Positions 1 to 9,323 of a stretch of DNA of 64,000 nucleotides are shown here, piece after piece (the first letter of the stretch is position 1; every line of letters starts with the position of its first letter). The DNA comes from Clostridia bacterium (GTDB lineage Bacteria; Bacillota; Clostridia; Oscillospirales; Oscillospiraceae). The notes beneath the pieces are model-generated. The model worked only from the letters and a program-made list of their open reading frames with translations. It searched no databases and was not told the DNA's origin. The DNA is taken from positions 1 to 64,000 of the forward strand of contig SAAS01000007.1 in NCBI GenBank assembly GCA_009929315.1. The letters run 5' to 3'. A program made the position numbers and the translations under genes.

Positions 1-1114
1 CCGCCGTTACCGTTCCGTTCACAAGCTTTACGGTCACAAAATCACCTGCTGTGAGAGTTGACAGCGCTACGCTTGCATCACTTCTCGTAATTGCGGCAGC
101 ACTCGGAACAGTATATGAGAGAGCGGCTGCGCCGACTTTGCTCTTTATGTAAAGAAGGTTTGAGGTGCTCGTTGCGGATACCGAGGTCACCGCGCCCTGC
201 ACCCATGAAACAGTTGAATCGTAATCAATACTCAGAACTACAACAACACCGTTTTTCTCTGTTACCTTCGCATAGCAACCGACATAGGAGGAACCGAGCC
301 CCACATTAGTGCCGTTAACGGTCACAGACGCCTCGGAGGACACGGCGTATTCACTTGTCAATCCGTCAAAGCCGCACAGTTGCATGCTGCCGTCGCTCAC
401 CGAGGATATAATCCCCTCTTGTCTTACCGTGCCGCTGTATGCCTCGATTACAAGCGTCTTGTTGTTCGCCTTCAGATAATCGAGCGAGCGTGAAATCATG
501 GTTGCGACAACCGCGCGGGTTACGTTTGATTGCGGAGAAAAATTGTTGCTGCTGTCACCTTTGACAACACCTAAGCTCACGAGCTCAGCAACGGAACCTA
601 TGCAGGCGGCGGAAACCTTACTCGCATCCGCAAAGGTCAAAGATGACACTCCAAGCTTCGCCGCGGCAGCGGAAAGCTGCATTGTCCGAACGAGATACAG
701 CGAAAGCTTTTCTTTTTGGATGGCTCCGGTAAGGCTAGAGCCTTTCAGTTCATCAAGAGTAATGATTCCCGCGGCCAGACAAATCTCGATATTTTTATAT
801 CCCCAGGACAGATTGGGAGCTACAAGTCCTTTTACGGTCGCCTCATAGTCGGTCTGAACCATTTCCGTTTCCAGCGTTGTCAGCGAATACATCCTCGACA
901 GAACGGTCAGCGCTTCAAGCGTTGTAATGTTGTTGTCCGGCCGCATTGTTCCGTCACTATAACCGGTGAGGTAGCCGCCGTCAGCTAAGCTCTCCAAGTA
1001 CTGCTTTGCCCAGTGATTGGTTAAATCCGTATATGTTACAGCGAATACAGGAACGGATAAGCTTATTATCAGGATAATAACAAGCAAAGCAGAAAGTACT
1101 CTTCTTTTCATCAT
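1..1114 (-). CDS. SLH-domain surface protein, 3' end beyond the window
   Basis: The reading frame is open from the ATG at 1114 to the left edge, so at least 371 codons are present and the C-terminus is missing. The protein starts with a signal peptide (basic MMKRR, a hydrophobic core, then a VFA-type cleavage site). At least two S-layer-homology repeats follow, with motifs such as YTDLTNHWAKQY, YLTGYSDGTMRPDNN and NFSPQSNVTRA. SLH domains anchor proteins to pyruvylated cell-wall polymers. The start is fixed by GAAAGGA seven bases upstream; a second ATG lies directly after. The later part is Ser/Thr/Val-rich with no recognised enzyme motif. It resembles the SLH protein at 16488-18350. Function beyond surface anchoring is unknown. 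Confidence 0.88.
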   Translation of the reverse strand, partial: MMKRRVLSALLVIILIISLSVPVFAVTYTDLTNHWAKQYLESLADGGYLTGYSDGTMRPDNNITTLEALTVLSRMYSLTTLETEMVQTDYEATVKGLVAPNLSWGYKNIEICLAAGIITLDELKGSSLTGAIQKEKLSLYLVRTMQLSAAAAKLGVSSLTFADASKVSAACIGSVAELVSLGVVKGDSSNNFSPQSNVTRAVVATMISRSLDYLKANNKTLVIEAYSGTVRQEGIISSVSDGSMQLCGFDGLTSEYAVSSEASVTVNGTNVGLGSSYVGCYAKVTEKNGVVVVLSIDYDSTVSWVQGAVTSVSATSTSNLLYIKSKVGAAALSYTVPSAAAITRSDASVALSTLTAGDFVTVKLVNGTVTA

Positions 1115-1277
1115 AACGTAATCCTTTCAAATTGATTGACATTTCTTCCGGAGCGTTTGAATTAGCTTTTTAAGGCACCGGAACACATTTTGTTTTGTGC
1201 CCTTAATCATAACATTTTATTGGCAGAACGGTCTGTGTCGATATAAGAATGCTGTTTCCATTTAGTCTTTAACCTGT

Positions 1278-1306
1278 ATTATATTGCAATTTTCCAAATT
1301 AGTAAA
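1278..1306 (-). promoter_or_regulatory. probable sigma-A promoter of the SLH gene
   Basis: On the minus strand a TTTACT -35 (1301-1306) and a TATAAT -10 (1278-1283) are separated by 17 bases, giving an untranslated leader of about 155 bases to the ATG at 1114. The rest of the 1115-1450 gap is AT-rich, and I see only this promoter and that of mscL in it. Confidence 0.5.
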
Positions 1307-1388
1307 GCGATATTATGTAAATTGCTCATTATAACGTGTGCCACTGCAATTATTCACTAATCGAAGCGACATCGAGTCAAATATCCTG

Positions 1389-1417
1389 TTGACGTTAATC
1401 AATATATAAATTACAAT
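1389..1417 (+). promoter_or_regulatory. sigma-A promoter of mscL
   Basis: TTGACG (1389-1394) and TACAAT (1412-1417) are spaced 17 bases apart, 34 bases upstream of the mscL start. Confidence 0.65.
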
Positions 1418-1450
1418 AAACCTAGCAAATAATAGAAAAGAGGAGTTTAT

Positions 1451-1840
1451 ATGCTAAAAGAGTTTAAGGAATTTGCCTTCAAGGGAAATGTCATTGATTT
1501 GGCTGTCGGCGTAATCATCGGCGGTGCCTTCGGGAAAATTGTAACTTCGTTTGTAAGCGATGTGCTCATGCCCGCGATAGGTATTATTTTGGGTGGGATA
1601 AGTTTCAAGGATCTAAAATATGTGATTACTCCCGCAGTCGGTGATGTTTCCGCAGTCACGCTTAACTATGGCTCATTTATCCAGTCAATCGTCGATTTCT
1701 TCATTATTGCTTTTTCAATTTTCATGTTTGTAAAGCTCATATCCCTTACAAAGAAAAAACAAGCCGAGGCCGCGCCTCCCGCTCCTGCGGCGGAAGTGGT
1801 TTTGCTCGAAGAAATCCGCGACTTGCTCAAGGCAAAATAG
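1451..1840 (+). CDS. mscL: large-conductance mechanosensitive channel MscL
   Basis: At 129 residues it has the usual MscL length. It opens with the amphipathic N-terminal helix ([20 protein letters not shown]), followed by TM1 with the glycine-rich pore constriction ([10 protein letters not shown]), a variable periplasmic loop, TM2 (about residues 75-97) and a C-terminal charged helix ending [10 protein letters not shown]. The homopentamer opens under membrane tension to release solutes on hypo-osmotic shock. GAGGAG sits 6 bases upstream of the ATG. It is monocistronic, with its own promoter and a strong downstream terminator. Confidence 0.97.
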   Translation: MLKEFKEFAFKGNVIDLAVGVIIGGAFGKIVTSFVSDVLMPAIGIILGGISFKDLKYVITPAVGDVSAVTLNYGSFIQSIVDFFIIAFSIFMFVKLISLTKKKQAEAAPPAPAAEVVLLEEIRDLLKAK

Positions 1841-1891
1841 AATACTTATCTCTGTTTTTCAATTGTACTTATATAATTTAAAACATCATTA

Positions 1892-1926
1892 GCCGCCCCA
1901 AAGAAAACGGGGCGGCTTTCCTTTTT
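1892..1926 (+). terminator. mscL terminator
   Basis: An eight-pair GC-rich stem (GCCGCCCC with GGGGCGGC) is followed by TTTCCTTTTT. Confidence 0.85.
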
Positions 1927-1958
1927 AATAAAATGGGCGGAGCCGTTTGGCTCCGCCC
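1920..1958 (-). terminator. terminator of the pilus operon
   Basis: A perfect ten-pair stem GGGCGGAGCC/GGCTCCGCCC spans 1935-1958; on the minus strand it is followed by ATTTTATTAAAAAGG. It lies 54 bases after the stop of the last pilus gene. Confidence 0.8.
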
Positions 1959-2011
1959 TTGCTGTTATTTCATTTTTGAATCTAAAACTGATTTGTTTTC
2001 AATTACACAGA

Positions 2012-3196
2012 TTAGCCTTTATGCTTCTTTTTTCTGGTTCCTATGAATACCGCTATACCGCAAATCACGAGCACAATTCCGCCGTAAGTGCAAAGCGCGT
2101 TGGCTATGCTGTCGCCTGTTTGGGGCAGATTAAAGTCGGGTGTATTCGTAGGAGGGTTTGACGGAGGCGGAGCACTCGGGCTTTCAGGCGGTTCAACAGG
2201 GGGTGACGGAGTCAGCGAGTTAACCACCACTATTGTCTGCACTGTACCGGATTGCTTAACATATCTGCCGTCCAGAACGTAAATCGCTCCTGCCGAAGAA
2301 ATTGTGAAGTTGTACGGGCTGGTGTCAAGCACATATCCTTCAGGCGCCGTTGTTTCCATGAAGCGATATTGTCCGAAGGGAAGATTGCTGACTCCGATTT
2401 GCCCGTAAGCATTTGTGGTCAGCGCGGCGTTATAAGTGGACCAATAATATGTTCCCGTACTGTCCGTGCCGCTTTCAGCGCCTGCGGGTATTCTTGTCGC
2501 CGTGCTGTAATAGAACTTCATGTCCAGACGGAATACAGCTCCGGGAAGCAAGGTGCCCTCGTCGTCTACCTTTTCAAGCAATATTGCTCCGGATTCATCA
2601 AAATAATAATGAATTTCTGCCTTCGGGTAGGAAACAACGTCGTAAATCCAGTCTGTTTCCGCGGTATTTCTCATGGGAACAGCAACTAAAAACGGATCGG
2701 ATATAGTATCAGCTCCGACTATAGTCGTTTGCACAACAAGATAGTAGCCCAGCGTCAGATCTGTGAACGCAACTGTTCCGCTCGCGTTTGTAGTACCCGA
2801 ACTGCCGGTAATACCATTTGTGACGGTATAATTTTTAAGCGTTTTTGCCGCCTGCTCCGCCAAAGAAGCGGTAGTCAGGCTGGACAACACGACACCCGAG
2901 CCCGAAAAGCCGTTTGCTCCGGTGGTCAGAGTATAGCTGCCCGAACTTGTAACGCTCGCAACCTGGTAGACGGAAAAGCCCACGCCGGAGACCGCCCCAT
3001 AGGCGCTCTCAACATTTATGGTGATTGAGCCGACCTTGCTCGTATCTATCGCCGGCATTGCCAAAGCAGGCACCGATACGGATAGCCCAAGCAAAACTAT
3101 GGCAAAGACCGACAAACATGCCTTTTTTATCTTTAACCGGACTTTCAAAGTATCACCGCCCTTTCTTTGCCGTTCGTCAGAATTATCAGTTTGCAT
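2012..3196 (-). CDS. minor (basal/ancillary) LPXTG pilin, SpaA-like
   Basis: This wall-anchored pilin subunit has up to 394 residues. It has a signal peptide ending VPALA, Ig-like SpaA/Cna-B type domains with an E-box-like YRFMETTAPEGY near residue 285 (typical of intramolecular isopeptide bonds), and a YPK pilin-like motif (VVSYPKAE) near residue 193. A Pro-rich stalk precedes the sorting signal LPQTG (357-361), a hydrophobic stretch and a KKKHKG tail. It is the last gene of the operon, two bases after the sortase. Two starts are possible: ATG at 3196 (GAGG upstream) or TTG at 3148 (AAAGGGCGGTGA upstream). The TTG gives a more typical 30-residue signal peptide. The proline-rich stalk and terminal position suggest a cell-proximal pilin; that is inference. 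Confidence 0.88.
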   Translation of the reverse strand: MQTDNSDERQRKGGDTLKVRLKIKKACLSVFAIVLLGLSVSVPALAMPAIDTSKVGSITINVESAYGAVSGVGFSVYQVASVTSSGSYTLTTGANGFSGSGVVLSSLTTASLAEQAAKTLKNYTVTNGITGSSGTTNASGTVAFTDLTLGYYLVVQTTIVGADTISDPFLVAVPMRNTAETDWIYDVVSYPKAEIHYYFDESGAILLEKVDDEGTLLPGAVFRLDMKFYYSTATRIPAGAESGTDSTGTYYWSTYNAALTTNAYGQIGVSNLPFGQYRFMETTAPEGYVLDTSPYNFTISSAGAIYVLDGRYVKQSGTVQTIVVVNSLTPSPPVEPPESPSAPPPSNPPTNTPDFNLPQTGDSIANALCTYGGIVLVICGIAVFIGTRKKKHKG

Positions 3197-3198
3197 TC

Positions 3199-3951
3199 TT
3201 AGTCCTCAACAACACGGTCACAGTATACCACATAGCGCTGCGTATGCTGACCGTAGGGATTGCAGCTTATGAGCGTTACCATGTCCCTGCCCTCTTGAAT
3301 GAGCACCTTGTCGATGTCATTCGGGGCAATTATTTCGATTGAGGTCACACTGTAAGTAAGTGTTTCCCAAGCATTGGTAATATAAACCTTGTCGCCGACC
3401 TCAATCTTGTTGATATTCAAAAACATACTGCCGCTTGCTCTTGTTCCGCGGTGTGCCGCGATAACTGCGTTTGTGTTTTTGCCGCCGATTGGCAGGGAGG
3501 TTTGCGTTAGATGAACAGCCCCTTTTACCATGTTTTCGGAGCTGGCTCCCAAATACAAGCCCAGCTTAATATCAATTTTCGGAATTTCGATGTACCCAAA
3601 CAGATTGTCTTCAATTCCATATTCCGAAAGGTCAAAACTGCTGACTTGATAGGAAAACGGATCGACTAACTCCTTCTGCCCTTCTAAGTACAGGTTTTCG
3701 TTATATGCCTCTACTTTTTCGTAGAGCTCGTCAAGCGGGGTTTTGACTTTAACTTCTTCTGTTTGCGTATCGGTTTCCGCGGTTTGCATGGAGTCCACTG
3801 TTTTTTCAAAGGATTTTATAGAAAGGTTTGTGTATTGCCTGTTCAGGTAATCCGCAATATGCGGGTAGGAAAAGATCACAATACCGGATAAAACCAGAAT
3901 GAAGGCTACCGTTGTCCATATCTGTCGGCTCTTATTTCCGGATTTTTTCAC
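3199..3951 (-). CDS. sortase (class C/D-like), second sortase of the pilus locus
   Basis: A 250-residue membrane-anchored cysteine transpeptidase. It has one N-terminal TM (about 11-30), an extracellular region, and the sortase beta-barrel with catalytic His167 (AAHRGT), Cys230 (TLISCNPYG) and Arg239. Unlike its partner it has no C-terminal TM helix. The start overlaps the stop of the preceding sortase by 4 bases, indicating translational coupling. It probably either polymerises pilins or attaches the finished fibre to peptidoglycan. The lack of a C-terminal helix makes a housekeeping/attachment role plausible, but the sequence does not decide this. Confidence 0.9.
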   Translation of the reverse strand: MKKSGNKSRQIWTTVAFILVLSGIVIFSYPHIADYLNRQYTNLSIKSFEKTVDSMQTAETDTQTEEVKVKTPLDELYEKVEAYNENLYLEGQKELVDPFSYQVSSFDLSEYGIEDNLFGYIEIPKIDIKLGLYLGASSENMVKGAVHLTQTSLPIGGKNTNAVIAAHRGTRASGSMFLNINKIEVGDKVYITNAWETLTYSVTSIEIIAPNDIDKVLIQEGRDMVTLISCNPYGQHTQRYVVYCDRVVED

Positions 3952-4763
3952 TTTTTCGCCTTTCTCTTTTTTCTGACGAGCAGCACTATGGGAATTGACG
4001 CCAGGGCAATGAATACCGCGGGAACTATGATTACTTCATTGACCATTGAAAACGAAGCCTGGGTCTGGTGTTCCTCGGCTACATATTCGGTTCGCTCGCC
4101 GCGAATCAGAAGCCTTTGAGTGTTTATTCCGTAGGGAGTGCAGGTGACCAGCGTAACATAGTCTTTGCCTTTTACAATTGTGATGTCCTTAGTATCCTCT
4201 GGCTCGACTACCTTAATCTGATCCACCTTATACGCCAGCACTTCGTCAAGGATATGAACGTAGAATTCATCGCCCTCTTTGAGCTGGTCAAGGTCTGTGA
4301 AAAGTGTCGCGGACGGCAGTCCTCTGTGGCCTGTCAGCACCGCGTGAGTGCTTTCCCCGCCGATTGGCAAAGATGTGCTCTCAAGGTGCCCGACACCCTT
4401 TTCAAGAACCTCTGGCGTGCTGCCGTGGAAGATGGGGAGATATACATTGATTTTAGGTATCTCAATATATCCCATCACTTCGTTTACGTTAAGAAGTTCC
4501 ACATAGCTCGTATCAAGATCCTGTTCGCTCGCGAAAGGATCGGTAAGAATGGCTCCGTAGAGAGTTTCGTTGTATTTTTGCGCATCCGCTTTCATCTTGG
4601 CAATATCGGTTTCCGTCAAATCCTCCACCGCATTCTGATATGAAACGATGGTCGAGGCTTCCGACATTTTGGATAATATTGCGCTGATGACGGGATAAAG
4701 GAGTACGCTCAGTCCGATAATAAAAACTACTACTATTGCGATAATGGGAAGAAACTTTTTCAT
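3948..4763 (-). CDS. srtC: class C sortase, pilin polymerase
   Basis: 271 residues with class C topology: N-terminal TM (5-28), catalytic domain with His146 (LTGHRGLPSA), Cys208 (TLVTCTPYG) and Arg217, and a C-terminal TM (about 243-263) followed by RKKRKAKK. TLVTCTPYG is the hallmark sequence of pilin-polymerising sortases, which cut LPXTG between Thr and Gly and join it to a lysine of the next pilin. I could not identify a lid DPF/W with certainty, although DPF occurs at 75-77 in the expected N-terminal region. It lies directly downstream of the major pilin gene. Confidence 0.93.
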   Translation of the reverse strand: MKKFLPIIAIVVVFIIGLSVLLYPVISAILSKMSEASTIVSYQNAVEDLTETDIAKMKADAQKYNETLYGAILTDPFASEQDLDTSYVELLNVNEVMGYIEIPKINVYLPIFHGSTPEVLEKGVGHLESTSLPIGGESTHAVLTGHRGLPSATLFTDLDQLKEGDEFYVHILDEVLAYKVDQIKVVEPEDTKDITIVKGKDYVTLVTCTPYGINTQRLLIRGERTEYVAEEHQTQASFSMVNEVIIVPAVFIALASIPIVLLVRKKRKAKK

Positions 4764-4802
4764 TTTTCAGTTCCTCCCAGAGTAATTTTTCTCCGCCCCG
4801 GA

Positions 4803-4820
4803 GGATAGCTTAAGCTATCC
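4803..4820. other. palindrome between pilin and sortase genes
   Basis: GGATAGCTTAAGCTATCC is a perfect 18-base palindrome in the 102-base gap between the major pilin and srtC, flanked by further partly pairing G/C bases. It has no T-tract, so it is more likely an mRNA stability or processing element, or a partial attenuator, than a full terminator. Confidence 0.4.
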
Positions 4821-4865
4821 CCCAAGGCCGATTGCCTGCGCGGTATTTAACTGCGCTTTAGATGC

Positions 4866-6455
4866 TTAGTTGTTTTCGCTTTTTTTGTGCTTTTTATTAT
4901 AAACTACAAACAGGACGGAAGCCAGAAGAAGAAGAAGTATACCGCTAACGGTGAATATCGTGGTGCCGATTCCGCCGGTTCCGGGGAGATGAACATCAGG
5001 CTCGTTGACGATGGTTGCCGAGAGGTTGCCGTCAGCACCTACTACAACAGCAGCATTGGAGGAAGTCCAAGTTGCCTTGAAGTTAGCGATAGCAGCGGCG
5101 TTGCCGATGTTGGTCTGGAGAATGCTTGTGTTGGGGATAGTAACGGTGCCGTTCTTTGCGGTTATCGTAAAGTCTGTGCTGGTTGTGAGAAGTTTATAGC
5201 CTGTGGGCGCCACTGTTTCAGTCAGTCTGTAATCACCCTGTGAAAGTTTTGTGAACACTGCCTGACCGTTTGCATCTGTGGTCTGAGTTTCGATTACGGT
5301 ATATGTAGCGGTTCCGCTGTCCTTCTTAGAAAGTGTGAAGGTTGCTCCGGCGAGCTTAACGGGGGTCGCAGCGTTGTCGTTCTTAAGAACAACCAGCTTA
5401 ACTATATAGGAAATAACTGTGTCTTCATCGGTTGTCGCGGTTTTGCCGCCCTCGCCGAAGGTGAGCTTAGTGGAGTTGGGGTTGCCTGTGCTGCCGTATG
5501 TAGCGCTCTGGTTAATTACTGCGGAATAGGTAAGCAGCAGCTTGTTGCCCGCGTTACCCCAAGTCTTAATATCGTCCTGGTTGGTCAGCTCAAGCTTGAA
5601 GGTGCTTGCGGTTGAAGTTAAAGTATAGTCTGTGCCTTCAACCAGAGTTTTAACTGTCGCACCGGCAGAGGTTACAATCTTAGCGACTATGTCGTCATTG
5701 GGGGTGAGGCCTGCGCTGAAAGTATCGTCAACATAGTAAACAATGTTCGTCGCGGTTGTTGCGAAGGTGGGGAAGGTTGAAAGCGACTGATAGTTAACTG
5801 TGTCGCCAACTGCCGCTGTGCTGGAGTCATAAAGAGCGCTGCCGATAACTATCTTCTTTTCGATATTGGCGGTGGAGCTTTTAACATTGATGGTTTTCCC
5901 GCAGTTTTCGGCACTCACGCCGAGTACAGGAATTGCAACGAGTATGGGCTTTGCGAGAACGGCGCCGCTGCCCGTGTTCTGTATTATCAAATAGTAGCCG
6001 CGCTCAAGACCGGAAAAATAGCCTGTTGTGGTTGTTGCGGTAGGAGCTGTCGTTCCGACTGCTCCCTGAAGGGAAGCTCCGAGAGCCGCAGACTTCGAAG
6101 CATCGCCGTCAAGAGATGACAGCATTCCGACCAGCTGAGTATCTGTTAAGGTCGCCGAACCTGCTCCGACAGCCGTCCTAATTACACTTCTGTAAGCGTC
6201 CGACTGAATTGCAAGAGGTGCTTTGTAGGAGGTAATTGTGTAGGGGGAGGTGGTGGCATAGTTTATATCCCAAGCTATAATTTTATAGGCTGAAAAACTT
6301 GCGGACACATTTTGGGTACCGGTGCTGTCTTTCATCTGGACAGTATATGTTGTGCAGGGGGTGCATGCGAATGCGCTTGTGGGAACCATTGCCAAGACTA
6401 AGATAAGTACGAGAACTACCGGTGCAAGTCTTTTGAAAAATTTCATAATTTTCAC
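4866..6455 (-). CDS. major LPXTG pilin (backbone subunit)
   Basis: A 529-residue surface protein with signal peptide (MKIMKFF start, cleavage near TSAFA), three or so Ig-like pilin domains, an E-box (YRLTETVAPTGY) in the C-terminal Cna-B/SpaA domain, sorting signal LPGTG (490-494), hydrophobic anchor and KKHKKSENN tail. The N-terminal half carries an isopeptide-forming D1/D2-like fold (YFSGLERGYYLIIQ), as in FimA/SpaA fimbrial proteins. Position directly before srtC, size and fold all indicate the polymerised shaft. Lys within NVKSSTANIEKK (near residue 195) is a candidate for the pilin-motif lysine, but the motif is not canonical. Short intergenic gaps place it in one transcript with the adhesin upstream. 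Confidence 0.92.
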   Translation of the reverse strand: MKIMKFFKRLAPVVLVLILVLAMVPTSAFACTPCTTYTVQMKDSTGTQNVSASFSAYKIIAWDINYATTSPYTITSYKAPLAIQSDAYRSVIRTAVGAGSATLTDTQLVGMLSSLDGDASKSAALGASLQGAVGTTAPTATTTTGYFSGLERGYYLIIQNTGSGAVLAKPILVAIPVLGVSAENCGKTINVKSSTANIEKKIVIGSALYDSSTAAVGDTVNYQSLSTFPTFATTATNIVYYVDDTFSAGLTPNDDIVAKIVTSAGATVKTLVEGTDYTLTSTASTFKLELTNQDDIKTWGNAGNKLLLTYSAVINQSATYGSTGNPNSTKLTFGEGGKTATTDEDTVISYIVKLVVLKNDNAATPVKLAGATFTLSKKDSGTATYTVIETQTTDANGQAVFTKLSQGDYRLTETVAPTGYKLLTTSTDFTITAKNGTVTIPNTSILQTNIGNAAAIANFKATWTSSNAAVVVGADGNLSATIVNEPDVHLPGTGGIGTTIFTVSGILLLLLASVLFVVYNKKHKKSENN

Positions 6456-6508
6456 CCTTCTATAATTCGTAATTTTGTAAAGCTGTTTTTAAGTTTTCCT
6501 TGCGAAAA

Positions 6509-9289
6509 TCATCCGTCAGGGCCGCCGTTTTTTCGTTTGTGCTTTTTTCTTTTGCCATGCTTTTGGTAGATTATCATCATTACGGCAGCCAGAAGGACTA
6601 TTCCTCCTCCGACCCCATAGAAGATGTATGTTCCGATTCCGCCCGTTTCAGGCAGAACTAGGGAAGCTGTGGCCGAATTGACAAAGGTCCATGTTTTGCT
6701 CTCCGAGCCGGAGCAGCTCTCGCCCCAGAGGCAGCCGTGAATTTCACCGCCGGTGCTAATAACCCTGTTTGCAATAATCTTGCCGTTGTAGGTTGTGAAG
6801 TTCTGAACCGTCGCGCAGGGGGCAAGCAGCATGCCCATCACATACTGAGCCTGCTCAATCGTACCCGTGTAGGGAGAATATGTATATGTTGTTCCGTCGT
6901 CATTCAGGCTTTTTGTATAGACGTTTATAAGTATCGTGGTTGCGGCGGAGGTCCAGCCGCCCGCGGTACCGCCGTTAGCGGTAAGAGGTGCGGCAGCATT
7001 GAAGGAAAGCGTGCTGTCATCAGTCGCGTCAATGTTAATCAGGAGGAACTTGCCGCCCGTGCTGATGGTAAGTCCGCCGTTTCCAAGCGCTTCCATTTGA
7101 GCCGCGGTATAGTTTTTCACAAGTACCGTACTTGTGGTCTGCGCTTGCGCAAGCTGCGCGGAAAGTCCCGACATTGAGCCGAGTATTCCTGAAACATCGA
7201 GCATTGGATACGTTGCCGATGCCGCCAAAATTCCCTTGTAGTTATCTGTATAAATCATTCCGCCCGAGCTTACACAGTTCCCCTGATTATAATTTGCAAT
7301 CGTTCCGGCACCGACTATCAGATAGTTGTTGCCGTTGCCGTTTGTCGTGTTGAGCTTATAATCACCCGCGATACTCTCAAAGCTGTTTATATAAGATGTG
7401 TTGAAGCTTGAGGCTGTCGTAACCGTGGAGCCTTCCGTAACGCTGTCCAGCTTAAAGCCGTCCGCTGACGTGCTCCCCTCGGTGATAATGTTCCCATCGC
7501 TGTCAAGCTCCTTAACCATGTAGCAGCCAACGGAGTCGCTCACGGAAAAGCTCACCGTTCCGCTACCGTTATCCGAAAGTGTCAGGGACTGTTCTGCGAC
7601 TTTGGTGATTGTTGTTCCGCTGCAGTCTGTGGTGGATTTATAAAGTCCGAATCTAAAGGTTTTCTCGGCATAGCCGTTGTATTTTTTAAACACCTTTATG
7701 GTATTTTCGGAGGTCTGGGACGAATAATTACTGTAGCTGCTGCCCGAGTTTCCGAAGCCGGCGCCGATATGTGCACTGTTTACCGCGATGCTGCCCTCCA
7801 TGTGTGTACCGAGCTTAAAGTACTCGGCCACCACGGCAAAAGGCTGAACCGAAGTCAGCATACCGTAGATTTCAGCGCTGGAGAACGCCGTTCCCGCCTT
7901 CTTCGTCGCGGTTATCACAAGATTTCCTATACCGCTTGAATTTACAATGGCGTTATCCGAAAATGTGGTAATCGTGTAATTTGTCGCAATATCCGAATCG
8001 AGGGCGTAAACGGTATTTGCCGAACCCGCGGCATATCTGTAATACTTGTCACGTGCTGTCGTTGAGCTGTAAAGAATTGCTGTGTATGTAGTGTTCCTAG
8101 CAAGCGAATAAAACAGTCCCGCATTGCTCGTTTCACTGGTTTTCTTGTAAAGGCCTGTAATGCTCGCCGTTACCGAACCCTTACCCGAAGCGACGCTCAG
8201 CGGTAAGTTGTATCCGTAACCGTTAGCGGAGTCGCAAACATAAAGGTAATAGGTTCCGGTGGGAGCCGCCGTGTCAATCTCACCGGTAAGGGTGTAAAAC
8301 TCAAGTGAAACATTGATTTTTGAGACGTTTGATGCAACACCCGTAATAACAAAGGTCGAAAAGCTGTTCGTTACAAAGCTCACCGATTTTGCTGCGCTCA
8401 GCTCGGCATCCGCAGCAGGGTTTTCTTCAGTGCTTTCCTCGGCGCCGACTACAAGTGTAGCCGCGGGAGTCAATGAAAGTCCTGTGTTGAGAAGATCGAC
8501 AGCCTGAGTAACGTCGACTACGCGGACACCTGAGTCGGATTCCTCAAGATGAAGAACCTTAATTTCCTCGGTAGCCTCTTCAACCGCTTCATCAAAGGGC
8601 TTGATTTTATACTGGATTGTGACAGTTGCTGTTCCAAGCTCCGGTTCATATTCCGTGCCGTTTGCCATGAAATAGATGTCATACGCCAAAAAGCCTGTGA
8701 CGGTCTGATTGTCGGCTCCGACATTTTCATTTATCTTTTCTTCAACCTTGCTGTATTCCTCACCGTCGCTCTGTTGTGTTATCGGAACCACAAAAAGCTC
8801 CGCATCCTCCGGTACTGCTCCGGCATCGGATAAAACCACAGTGACAAGAACGTCATCGTTTTCAAACGAATATTCCGTCCTCACAGGAGTTTCCGACGGG
8901 CTGGGACTGACACTTTCTGACGGACTGGGAGCAACGCTCTCTGACGGACTGGGAGCAACGCTCTCAGACGGGCTGGGAGCGGCACTTTCAGATGGGGTGG
9001 GACTTTCGCTTGCACTCGGCTCGACGCTTGTGCTCGGCTCGACGCTTGTGCTCGGCTCGACGCTTGCGCTCGGGTCAGCACTTGCGCTCGGTTCAGCACT
9101 TGCGCTCGGTTCGGAAACCGACTCCTCTCCGCTCGCGGGTGCTTGGCTCTCTGTGCTTTGAGATTCACTGGCGGACGGATCAGAAATATCGGTATCTGCA
9201 TGCGGCAGCACAACCAAAGACATAACAACAACAATTGCCATCAGTGTGCACAGCAGTATATAACCGCCTTTCGTCTTCCGTTTCTCCAT
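6509..9289 (-). CDS. large LPETG-anchored adhesin, probable pilus tip protein
   Basis: A 926-residue protein with N-terminal signal/TM (about 8-30), a Ser/Pro/Glu low-complexity stalk (about 38-140) built of tandem repeats, and several beta-rich domains. A C-terminal region (about 640-860) resembles choice-of-anchor A/collagen-binding-like adhesin domains (NNYLIVGAG, MLLAPCATV, GKIIANRVISTGGEIHG). The end has LPETG (879-883), a hydrophobic anchor and a basic KRKKHKRK tail. As the first and largest LPXTG protein in the locus it is the likely tip adhesin, displayed by srtC on the pilus or on the wall directly. The binding target cannot be read from the sequence. The ATG is preceded by AGG-containing sequence (CAGGATGGAG). 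Confidence 0.88.
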   Translation of the reverse strand: MEKRKTKGGYILLCTLMAIVVVMSLVVLPHADTDISDPSASESQSTESQAPASGEESVSEPSASAEPSASADPSASVEPSTSVEPSTSVEPSASESPTPSESAAPSPSESVAPSPSESVAPSPSESVSPSPSETPVRTEYSFENDDVLVTVVLSDAGAVPEDAELFVVPITQQSDGEEYSKVEEKINENVGADNQTVTGFLAYDIYFMANGTEYEPELGTATVTIQYKIKPFDEAVEEATEEIKVLHLEESDSGVRVVDVTQAVDLLNTGLSLTPAATLVVGAEESTEENPAADAELSAAKSVSFVTNSFSTFVITGVASNVSKINVSLEFYTLTGEIDTAAPTGTYYLYVCDSANGYGYNLPLSVASGKGSVTASITGLYKKTSETSNAGLFYSLARNTTYTAILYSSTTARDKYYRYAAGSANTVYALDSDIATNYTITTFSDNAIVNSSGIGNLVITATKKAGTAFSSAEIYGMLTSVQPFAVVAEYFKLGTHMEGSIAVNSAHIGAGFGNSGSSYSNYSSQTSENTIKVFKKYNGYAEKTFRFGLYKSTTDCSGTTITKVAEQSLTLSDNGSGTVSFSVSDSVGCYMVKELDSDGNIITEGSTSADGFKLDSVTEGSTVTTASSFNTSYINSFESIAGDYKLNTTNGNGNNYLIVGAGTIANYNQGNCVSSGGMIYTDNYKGILAASATYPMLDVSGILGSMSGLSAQLAQAQTTSTVLVKNYTAAQMEALGNGGLTISTGGKFLLINIDATDDSTLSFNAAAPLTANGGTAGGWTSAATTILINVYTKSLNDDGTTYTYSPYTGTIEQAQYVMGMLLAPCATVQNFTTYNGKIIANRVISTGGEIHGCLWGESCSGSESKTWTFVNSATASLVLPETGGIGTYIFYGVGGGIVLLAAVMMIIYQKHGKRKKHKRKNGGPDG
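8893..9114 (-). repeat. tandem repeats coding for the adhesin Ser/Pro stalk
   Basis: Two adjoining coding repeat blocks are present. An 18-base unit (SVEPST/SASAEP type, about six copies) runs at about 9007-9114. A 24-base unit (SVAPSPSE type, about four copies) runs at about 8893-8997. Copies are nearly identical at base level, so copy number may vary between strains and change stalk length without frameshift. Confidence 0.75.
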
Positions 9290-9323
9290 CCTGTCGCCCC
9301 CCTTCCAACTTTGTTGCTTTGAT

